64,000 bases of DNA from Rebecca billardiae RCC1528 (lineage: Eukaryota > Haptophyta), in NCBI GenBank assembly GCA_965240325.2, contig OZ251227.1, forward strand, positions 2,356,001 through 2,420,000. The letters are read 5' to 3'. The notes beneath the pieces are model-generated. The model saw nothing but the letters and a program-made list of their open reading frames with translations. It was not told the origin of the DNA and did no database searches. The translations under genes and the position numbers were made by a program. The first letter of the stretch is position 1. Every line of letters begins with the position of its first letter. This document shows positions 57,184 to 64,000 of this stretch, one piece after another.

Positions 57184-58269
57184 TCAAGATGCGGGTGGCG
57201 CAGTGACTTCGGGCCGGTAAAGCGTGGGCTCGATCTCGCAGCCGGCCCCATCCGACGCGCCACTGCTGCGCGCCGAATGAGAGCCCGCGCCGTGCCCCGA
57301 CGTTCGCACCTTGATGCGTGGGCGCGAGGGCACGGCGCCAAGGGCGCGCCGAGCGATGGCCGCGGCGCTGAAGGCAGAGCCCTTCGGTCGGTTCGCTGGT
57401 GAAGGCGACTCCGGCGTGGACTCTGCGGGCAGATCCACCGCGGTTGGCGCCAGCTGGAGCTCCACCAATTCCGAATCCGCGCCGTCGTCGGACGCGCCCG
57501 CCTTGCCCGCAGCACGGTCCTTCGGCTTGGCGGCGGCAGGCGCGTTGGCATGTGAGGCATCTGCAGCGTCTGCGCCGCCTCCGGCGCTGCGCAGGTCCCA
57601 GGGTGAGGTGGTGAGGCTGAGCTGGAAGGCCACCTGTGACAGCGTGCGCAGCGTGGCCGTCAGCCGCGCCAGCAGCTGCGGCTGCCGCATGGCCGCCGTG
57701 GGGTCGTACCAGCGCGTCATGGCGGAGGCGTCCGCGCCGAGAGCGCCGATCGCGTCGGCCAGGACGCAGCAGTTGAGTGCGTGGCGGATCCACGGCTCGA
57801 GCCGATCGTACTCGTGCGCGTCGCCGAGCCCGCGCAGTGCGCAAATGTGCGAGACCGTGTGGGCCGCCGACGCCGCGCAGCGTGGTAGCTCCTGCTTGAC
57901 GACGCGCCACGCGCTCACACGCGCCAGGGCCTTGGACCCGGGCGCGTGGATGCGCCGCGCGACGTCCAGACCGATGAGCCCGTGCTCGAGGATGGCGCGT
58001 ATGGCCGCGCAGAGAGCTACTGGGTACGGCGAACCGTCTGTGACGCGGTCGCCGTCAACCGAGCGCTCGGCCCGCAGTCCGCTGCCGTCGTCCGCGCAAC
58101 GCTGCCCTGTCAGCTCAGCGACGATCAGATCCAGCTGCTCCACCTCGTGCGCGGCAGGTGCTGCGGCGGGTGCGCCGGTGGGTGCGGCGTGCACGAGGTC
58201 GCGCACCGCCTGCAGGGTGCCCGCACCGCCGCGCCACGGCGCGAACACCATGGACGGAAGGCTCGCCAT
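57184..58269 (-). CDS. RUN-domain protein
   Basis: 361 aa, single exon. Residues 80-230 fit the RUN domain: ALCAAIRAILEHGLIG at the start, LPRCAASAAHTVSHI, RLEPWIRHALNCCVLADAIG in the centre (the W-I-R-x-A-L-N core), and RWYDPTAAMRQPQLLARL then TLRTLSQVAFQLSL at the end. RUN domains bind small GTPases of the Rab, Rap and Arl classes or motor adaptors in membrane traffic. The C-terminal 120 residues are disordered and Ser/Ala/Pro-rich with basic patches. Head-to-head with the DP1-like gene (58658), 388 bases apart; both products concern membrane organisation. Confidence 0.8.
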   Translation of the reverse strand: MASLPSMVFAPWRGGAGTLQAVRDLVHAAPTGAPAAAPAAHEVEQLDLIVAELTGQRCADDGSGLRAERSVDGDRVTDGSPYPVALCAAIRAILEHGLIGLDVARRIHAPGSKALARVSAWRVVKQELPRCAASAAHTVSHICALRGLGDAHEYDRLEPWIRHALNCCVLADAIGALGADASAMTRWYDPTAAMRQPQLLARLTATLRTLSQVAFQLSLTTSPWDLRSAGGGADAADASHANAPAAAKPKDRAAGKAGASDDGADSELVELQLAPTAVDLPAESTPESPSPANRPKGSAFSAAAIARRALGAVPSRPRIKVRTSGHGAGSHSARSSGASDGAGCEIEPTLYRPEVTAPPAS

Positions 58270-58657
58270 GACGCGGCCTCCCGTGCTGGTTCACAGCAGG
58301 CGGTCGCCAGGCGGTCGGTTGCGAAGACTGTCGCGCGAACAGTGACGAGTCACGCCGAGCTTCCTGATTGGCTGGCGGTGGAGTCGGCCTCGGCAAGCGG
58401 GCAAGGAGCCTGCTTGCCGCTTGGACCTCCGCTCCTTGCAAGGGCAGCCGGGCGTGGGGCGTCGACGCGTACGCGGGGTGCGCTCGACGCGCCAGCCGCG
58501 CGTGCGCGCGCCCCTCGGGGCCGTCTCTGCGCATGTACCCCACCTGCAAGGGCACGCCCATCCCCGCGGCCCTGACTCCCGGTGCACGTGCGCGACCATC
58601 GACCGCCGCCGCCGCTGGCCGCGCAGATCGGTCCGATCCTCGCGAGTGCACGCAGCC
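58270..58657. promoter_or_regulatory. Bidirectional upstream region (RUN / DP1)
   Basis: 388 bases between divergent start codons; GC-rich, no clear core elements. Contains a continuous open frame into the DP1-like gene that I read as untranslated, because the conserved protein starts at 58658. Confidence 0.35.
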
Positions 58658-59158
58658 ATGCTCACCTACGCGGTGTACACGATCGTCTCCACGCTGGTGG
58701 CGCTCTTGTACCCCGCCTTCATGTCGTTCAAGGCGATCAAGTCCGCCAAGGAGTCGCGCAAGTGGCTCGAGTACTGGTCGGTGTACTCACTCTTCTCCGT
58801 GGTCGAGTTCTTTGTGCTCGACAACCTGATCTCAGGCTTGCCGCTCTACTACCTGCTCAAGCTGGTGTTCGTGTGCTGGCTGGTGAAAGACGGCGCGAGC
58901 CCGCTGTATAAGAACGTCCTGGAGAAGCAGCTCGTGCAGCACGAGAAGGCAATCGACGTGGCGTTGGAAAAGGCGTACGCACAGGCGTCCACCAAGCTGC
59001 TCGAGGGCAAGCAGCTCGTGCTCGACCTGACGAAGAAGCACGCCGGCTCGATCTTCGACGCGGTCGCGGCTGGGAAGGCCCCAGCCGCAGCCGGAAAGCC
59101 CGCAGCGGCGGCGCCCAGCGCCGCGGCGCCCAAGCCGAAGTCGAGCAAGGCAGAGTGA
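58658..59158 (+). CDS. TB2/DP1/HVA22 (REEP) family ER-shaping protein
   Basis: 166 aa from ATG 58658, where homology begins. LLYPAFMSFKAIKS (about 17-30), RKWLEYWSVYSLFSVVEFF (about 35-53) and PLYYLLKLVFVCWLVKDGASPLYKNVL are the family landmarks. These proteins insert hairpins into the ER membrane and, with reticulons, generate tubule curvature; HVA22 members respond to stress in plants. The hairpins are about 7-25 and 41-80, followed by an amphipathic helix (QLVQHEKAIDVALEKAYAQA) and an Ala/Pro/Lys-rich tail. Length typical of REEP5/HVA22. Confidence 0.92.
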   Translation: MLTYAVYTIVSTLVALLYPAFMSFKAIKSAKESRKWLEYWSVYSLFSVVEFFVLDNLISGLPLYYLLKLVFVCWLVKDGASPLYKNVLEKQLVQHEKAIDVALEKAYAQASTKLLEGKQLVLDLTKKHAGSIFDAVAAGKAPAAAGKPAAAAPSAAAPKPKSSKAE

Positions 59159-60871
59159 CCTGTGGGCCGCGCTGCTTTGCATAAGCACCTCGCGGGGGAT
59201 GGCAGCCGCGGCGCGAGATCCACGGGGCATGGCACACGGCACGGCTCGGCGGCAGCGGCGCAGGCTGGTGCAGGCTCGGACCTTGCCCGCGGGCTTCTCT
59301 GGATGTCCGATCTCGCGTCGTCAGCGCCGTTGGCGTTGCTTCAAGCACGGCCCGTCATGTGCGTCGGCGTGACACGGGCCTGACGACCGGCGCCTGCGGT
59401 CAACTCGGTGAGCAATGGTATTATAGTGACCGTATCTCGGTCTCGGACCGTCAGTTGATTGATGCCAGCAGTTCATTCGGTTGTGGGTGCGGACTGACCG
59501 CCAGTAGGCAGTACTCGCGCGCCCGCCGCCGACTACCCGCCGGCCCGGCAGCCGCCTGAATGCCGATCACGATGAGCGGATGAGGCCGCTAGACGCGTCA
59601 CAGCAGTTGAGCATTAGCCATTAACCTACTGTTATCCGGTAGTACTAGTAAGTAGTTTCACGCCGACGAATTCCGATGAAAGACTGCTGATGACGATCCG
59701 ACCGTCGGGCGGACTCTGACGGTGCTACCCGTCAGCCAGTCGTACAGTACCGTGAAGCCTGACGGAACGCGCCGGACCGAGACTCGAGAGTGAGGAGAGT
59801 GCCCGATCAACGGTACTGCCCGGCACTGACGGTACTTATGGAGCAGTGACTCTGTACTACGACTTCGTCGGGCTGCGCGCCGATTGACGATCGAATGACG
59901 ACGACGACTGAGGCTACGGTCGTGTCGTCCGATTCTCGACTTCGAGCCCGAGCCATGACTCATGAGCCAGTAGCTAGACTGCTATAGTGATTATTAAGCC
60001 GAGAGTAATTGATGAGTGGCTCGCTCCTCAATAGTAATTGATGGCGGCACTGTCGGTCGTTTCTGATGGTTGCTCTACTTAGATTGCAGGCGGTGGCCGA
60101 TTAGCCGTCCGATGACGGCCCCCGGCCGCACTCCCAGCCCCAGGCTGGCACAACTGATTTTAAGCGCCGATCTCATCTGATCCGATCTGACTTCTGAGTG
60201 ATTCTCACTATCAATAACGTCTACCGAATACGACAGTGCTCTCTAGTTACTAGTAGTGTCTGACGCGCAGCTGGCGACTGATCATTGTCGTCTGATGAGT
60301 GATGATGGCTATATTTACCGACGTGGCATGCAACGGGCAGGTGTCAGGCTGAGTGCAGGTAGACACACACTTTTCTGTCACTTACAGTAGAACTTAGTTA
60401 GAAGGCGTGGCCCGCGCGCGACTTCCATTTCGGAGTAGTTATGAGCGAATTACTTATTAACGGACGGAACAGCTGCGGATCAAAGTCAGAAACCACGGCG
60501 GGATAGCTTACAGACAGACGACAGTACCGTCATGGTCTGAGTCCCGAACACGTTTGCCAGCATGACATCGCATTCAGATGGCATGGGCGCGGCCCGCCAT
60601 TTCGTTCATTCGTCATTTCCGTGATTTCGGCTGACTTAGCAGCGCCTGCTTAGTTCCATCGCGGCACGGTCATCAAGAGTGATACGATCTACTCGTGTTT
60701 ACCTAGTACTGTACTCCTCGGTGATCGTAGGATCACTCTCAATAGTCACATGACGACTCAGAGTCGACATGATTCCGCGGCGCGTTTAAGACCGCAACTC
60801 GTCACTCACCGGCGGCTGCGGCGACGACCCGTAGTGGCGCGTGACTCAGTCAGGCTCTCATCACGGCGAGG
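59159..60871. other. 1.7-kb gene-free spacer
   Basis: Composition drops to roughly half GC from 59400. No frame of note on either strand; many short ACTAGT/CTACTAG words. Nothing recognisable. Confidence 0.5.
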
Positions 60872-61387
60872 TCAGAGCTCGTCCGTACCATGCCCGGCAG
60901 AACCGGGTCCGCCAACAGCGAGCGTCGCTTTCATCGCCTCTCCACTCTCCGCCACCGCGTTGTCCACAAGCAGGGTGCGGACTTGTGCATCGATTGACAA
61001 GCCGCCGCCGCCTAAATCAAGCACCTCAGCGTCTCGTGCACGCTTGGTGAAGAGCAGCAGCTTTGGGCACCGACGCGCGCGGATGTTGAACTCGGAGGCA
61101 CCTGCCTTCGCCTCGGCAACGTCCACTATCCCACCCTTGACGAGGGGTGCGAGGGACTGGAGTGCATTGTCAAAGAGCACCTTGGCATCAGCGCTCTTGC
61201 CAGCCGTTGCCTCAGACGAATCTGAGGTGAAGAGCACGGCCCACACGACTGGGTCGTCAAGCACAGCTTCAAAGTCTGCGTCACTCCGGACGTGCTCGAG
61301 GGCGTTCGCACTTCCGACGAGGCTGGCAGCGCAGGCAATATTCAACACGGCCAGCGCGTGAAAGCGGACGCTGGGGGCGGACGCCAT
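60872..61387 (-). CDS. Secretory thioredoxin-fold protein lacking the CxxC
   Basis: 171 aa. ATG 61387 chosen because it begins a signal peptide (MASAPSVRFHALAVLNIACAASLVGSANA); the open frame runs 135 codons further upstream through the neighbour's antisense. The domain has the thioredoxin order: VVWAVLFTSDSSEA where the WCxxC loop normally follows the beta strand, LFDNALQSLAPLVKGGIVDVAEAK, then FNIRARRCPKLLLF with the cis-Pro region, and a C-terminal helix. At the active-site loop the residues are SDSS, with no Cys pair, so it cannot do thiol exchange; an ER chaperone or PDI-like scaffold role is possible. Divergent from the membrane protein at 61458. Confidence 0.7.
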   Translation of the reverse strand: MASAPSVRFHALAVLNIACAASLVGSANALEHVRSDADFEAVLDDPVVWAVLFTSDSSEATAGKSADAKVLFDNALQSLAPLVKGGIVDVAEAKAGASEFNIRARRCPKLLLFTKRARDAEVLDLGGGGLSIDAQVRTLLVDNAVAESGEAMKATLAVGGPGSAGHGTDEL

Positions 61388-61457
61388 TGTAATAAGGTGT
61401 CGTACGCGGACAGGGCCGTAATTAGTAATTACGGGACGTAAACTTTTTAAAACATGC
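61388..61457. promoter_or_regulatory. 70-bp bidirectional promoter with 19-bp perfect dyad
   Basis: Only 70 bases separate two divergent start codons. In the middle (61416-61434) lies CCGTAATTA-G-TAATTACGG, a perfect palindrome around a central G, with a TAATTA homeodomain-like half-site core. A likely dimeric regulator site shared by both genes; inferred from sequence and position. Confidence 0.6.
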
Positions 61458-62426
61458 ATGTGCACCGCCCATCCGCCGGCGGGGATGTCGGGCGACTTCC
61501 TCTCACGCGCCACCGAGTCGGCCGGGCTGCCGCCTGTGTACGTCCTCGCGTTCTCGGCGGCGAGTACCAGCCTCCTGACGGCAATCATTTTCGGCCCGCC
61601 TAACCTGATAAATCGCTCCGCCAGCCGTGTCCGGCCGGTCGTGCAGCTCGCGCTCTTTGCCCTTGCGATCCACTGCGCGGTCGACGACGTGCGACGCATG
61701 CATCGATGCGTGACGGACCCGAGCGATGCCAGCCGTTGGGAGCGTGCAAACGGCGTGATCACGATATGGATCTCGTCCACCAACTTACTCAAGGGCTACG
61801 CCATGCAGGGCGTCTTCAACCTGCACCACAAGGTGATCCTGTGGTCTGCTGCACATGGAGTGGAGGGATCCAGCAGTCTCAGACCGCCAGACACCATGGG
61901 CACGGTCGCGTCGATGCTTTACTTCTTCTTCGCGGTGTGCTACATTTACCCGAGCGCTATGATCGTCATCTTCAGCATGCCTGCCGCGCTCGCGTACTGC
62001 TACGTCTTCGCCCCCGTGTACTTGCTGCTCGAGTACTTGAGCCGAGAGCCGATGGCGTGGCTGATTGAGCGGGCGCGCCGGGCGCCGGACTCGCCCGTGC
62101 AGCTCGAGACGCAGGTCGAGCTGTCAGACGAGCAGCAAGCGGCGGCGCTGGCGTCGATCGGCTCGATCGTCAATCCGTACGAGCGTGAGCACCGCGTCTT
62201 CCTCGCGCTGGGCGCACCGCTGTTCGCATGGCAGACGTTCTTCTATTGGCCTCTGCTCGCGCCTCTCTTCAGCTTCGTCAGCGTGTGCAACGCGCGCCTC
62301 GTGTGCGGAGTGGGCTACTGGGGCGCGCTGCGGACAACGTTTGGCGAGCGCTCCATGCGTTCGTGGCTCGCCGCGATCGCCGGCGATCTTGCAGCTGGTG
62401 TGCAGGCTGGATACCTGCTGCTGTGA
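61458..62426 (+). CDS. Multipass membrane protein of unknown function
   Basis: 322 aa from ATG 61458; ATG 61485 (MSGDFLSRA) is an alternative and would widen the promoter to 97 bases. Hydrophobic segments: about 27-47 (YVLAFSAASTSLLTAIIFG), 60-78 (VVQLALFALAIHCAV), 148-200 (two or three spans, YFFFAVCYIYPSAMIVIFSM and onward), 253-295 (two spans) and 302-322. So there are six to eight membrane passes, with a polar loop (205-245, acidic and Gln-rich). No transporter or enzyme signature seen. Expression is probably coupled to the thioredoxin-fold gene through the shared promoter. Confidence 0.6.
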   Translation: MCTAHPPAGMSGDFLSRATESAGLPPVYVLAFSAASTSLLTAIIFGPPNLINRSASRVRPVVQLALFALAIHCAVDDVRRMHRCVTDPSDASRWERANGVITIWISSTNLLKGYAMQGVFNLHHKVILWSAAHGVEGSSSLRPPDTMGTVASMLYFFFAVCYIYPSAMIVIFSMPAALAYCYVFAPVYLLLEYLSREPMAWLIERARRAPDSPVQLETQVELSDEQQAAALASIGSIVNPYEREHRVFLALGAPLFAWQTFFYWPLLAPLFSFVSVCNARLVCGVGYWGALRTTFGERSMRSWLAAIAGDLAAGVQAGYLLL

Positions 62427-63080
62427 CGCTATGCCGCACGCGGCACTGCAGTCAGGCGGCGCGGCAGCTGTATGATATTAGATCCGGACGAAATGCGCGT
62501 TCACACCCGGCGGCGCCATGCCCACCATGACCCAGTCACTCAGCGGGTGATGCCTATATATATATATATCATGATCATCACGACGATAGACAAGGATCGA
62601 CTCGACACTTCTCTGGGCAGACGATTGCGCTTGGCCAGCGCCCAGCAGCGAGGTGGCGCCTGGCGGCCCGATGGCGATAACATTGATCGATCGAGGGTTG
62701 CTACTTGCTGCTGGCCCCGCATCAGTCTCACCGTCACGCGCGCAGGCACCGCCAGCACTGCTTAGCAGTCTGCAGTGCGCGGCTCAAGCCCCAGGCCGCG
62801 CGGCGCATCGGCCGCAAGCCTCCACAGCGGTGGCTCGCGGCCTCGCGCTTCAGCTTCGGCTTGGTCGGCGAGAGTGACTTGGCGCGTGCGAGGGCGTGCG
62901 GGGATCGTGGCACGCGCCCGGCACCAGCCTCGAGTCTGGCGCTCCAGTTCACGGACAGCCTCCGGCTTCACGGGCGGTGACCAAGGGCCCTTGCGGTGAC
63001 ACTACTGACAGTCTTTGGCGGTCGGCGTCGATCTCGCCTGCACTGGCTGCAGAGCTACCTGAGCTGTGTGCGTCTCATCT
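62427..63080. other. Gene-free spacer
   Basis: Short TATATATATA tract at about 62552-62567. A minus frame around 62734-62952 is basic (KSLSPTKPKLKRE) but unsupported. No gene assigned. Confidence 0.45.
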
Positions 63081-63201
63081 ATAACCGCGCGCGCGTCGCG
63101 CTCCTTCTGGCGATCCGGTGTTTACGATAGGCGGATGCAGGGGTTGCCTGGGGCCGCCAGTCGCCACGGGGGGGGGCAGGGCGGCGAGGCAGCGCCCGCC
63201 C
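63081..63201. repeat. 121-bp direct repeat, copy 1
   Basis: Identical over 121 bases to 63747-63867 (constant offset 666): starts ATAACCGCGCGCGCGTCGCG, includes GATCCGGTGTTTACGATAGG and a run of nine G, ends GCCCGCCC. Confidence 0.95.
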
Positions 63202-63746
63202 GGCAGCACATCGCCCCCCCCGTGGACGCTGACTCAAGCCGCACCCACCCCAGCGCGGCGATCCCACGCCAGGGAGGGCGGGCGGGAGGCGGAGGAGCGC
63301 CGCTGGCTGTCCGTGAGTGTGCCGGCGCCGCCGCGGCCTGCCGCCCGGGGGCCCCGGGCCCGGGCGGGGCCGCTGTGCTCAGGCGTCGGCCGGGGCAGGG
63401 TGCGCCGGGGGGCAGTCGCGGCGGAAGCGGTCGGCTGCACGACGTGGGCTGCCCTGACCGGCCCCGAAGGTGCGCCTGTCACGCCGAGGGTCGGCCCTCC
63501 TGCAGGTACGCTCACTTTCCGCTTGGTACCCGCGCCGCAAAGGCGAGCTGCTTCCGACTCACATCTCGTCACCGTGCGGTCACTCCGGCGATGCCGCTGC
63601 GAGCGCCGAGCCCGCGTCCGGCCAGGTATACGCCCACCTAGCGGGGAGGGGCACGGGCGGCGGCGGAGCAGCGACGCGGCAGTCATAACGCGATAACCGC
63701 CGCGGACTGCCAAACCCACCACTCCCGTCGCGTCGGCCATCGCCCC
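63202..63746. other. Spacer between the 121-bp repeats
   Basis: 545 bases, very GC-rich, several open frames on both strands but none recognisable. ATAACCGC also occurs just upstream of copy 2 (near 63693). Confidence 0.45.
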
Positions 63747-63867
63747 ATAACCGCGCGCGCGTCGCGCTCCTTCTGGCGATCCGGTGTTTACGATAGGCGG
63801 ATGCAGGGGTTGCCTGGGGCCGCCAGTCGCCACGGGGGGGGGCAGGGCGGCGAGGCAGCGCCCGCCC
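63747..63867. repeat. 121-bp direct repeat, copy 2
   Basis: Exact second copy, same orientation. The sequences beyond each copy differ, so this is not simply the next unit of a tandem array. Confidence 0.95.
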
Positions 63868-64000
63868 AAAGAGGCGCAGCGCCAGGCGCCACGCCGGCGT
63901 GGCCGGCGTCGGCCGGCGCGGCCGAGGCCAGGCCCGGCCCCGACCCCCAGAGGCGCAGCGCCCTGCCCACCACCACGCCGCACGCCGCCGGTGTGAGGCC

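Noticed and set aside
63120-63983. GC-rich frames over the 121-bp repeats on both strands
   Set aside because: They repeat only because the DNA repeats. Composition is Gly/Arg/Ala/Pro and no domain is visible.
1-64000. Search for tRNA, rRNA, snRNA and CRISPR arrays
   Set aside because: No GGTTCGANTCC-type B box in a cloverleaf context, no rRNA core sequences and no regularly spaced short repeats were found by reading. A covariance-model scan would be needed to exclude divergent RNA genes.

Overview
This is nuclear DNA from a GC-rich eukaryotic protist, most probably a flagellated microalga; a haptophyte is my best guess. The evidence is spliceosomal introns in four genes, a TFIIH-type XPB helicase, a flagellar microtubule inner protein (CFAP77-like), GT77-type and sulfotransferase-type secretory-pathway enzymes, F-box proteins and an LTR retrotransposon. 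I see no bacterial operons, rRNA, tRNA or CRISPR. Taxonomy is inference. Almost every protein-coding gene throws long antisense shadow reading frames because of the GC-rich codon use.

Layout. 1-5.6 kb is repeat-rich and nearly gene-free: a GGCGC pentamer tract, a possible 3' terminal exon, a cluster of GATC tetramers and a 0.6-kb DNA transposon remnant with terminal inverted repeats. 5.7-12.3 kb holds a five-exon tandem GT77-like glycosyltransferase, a divergent MaoC/HTD2-like dehydratase and a three-exon R2R3-MYB factor. 12.6-16.1 kb is a complete, apparently very young, gag-only LTR retrotransposon with identical 312-bp LTRs and a 5-bp target-site duplication. 16-21 kb is non-coding, with low-GC patches, microsatellites and a 441-bp MITE. 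21-30 kb has XPB, a small unknown protein, an FBXO31-like F-box protein and a small secreted Cys protein. 30-36 kb has a sequon-rich secreted protein and an ELADLW-motif protein. 36-42 kb has two head-to-head pairs: TruA with a beta-propeller glycan enzyme, and a 2OG-Fe(II) oxygenase with a Cys-rich type II membrane protein. 43-44 kb is CFAP77. 44-47 kb is duplicated or decayed sequence with a possible coiled-coil gene. 47-52 kb is a sulfotransferase/SDR head-to-head pair. 53-59 kb has an F-box-like protein, a NIPSNAP protein and a RUN-domain/DP1 pair. 61-62 kb has a redox-dead thioredoxin-fold protein divergent from a multipass membrane protein. The right edge carries a 121-bp exact direct repeat.

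Common themes. Several genes act in the secretory pathway: GT77-like, GH130-like, sulfotransferase, 2OG oxygenase, the sequon-rich protein, two related Cys-motif proteins, the ER-shaping DP1 and the thioredoxin-fold protein. This fits an alga that decorates extracellular or scale polysaccharide and glycoprotein, although nothing here proves a shared pathway. Six gene pairs are arranged head-to-head over short spacers, and two of those spacers contain striking dyads (a 19-bp perfect dyad and a pair of 80-bp inverted arms). Seven of the nine introns I could model begin GTGCG rather than GTAAG/GTGAG.
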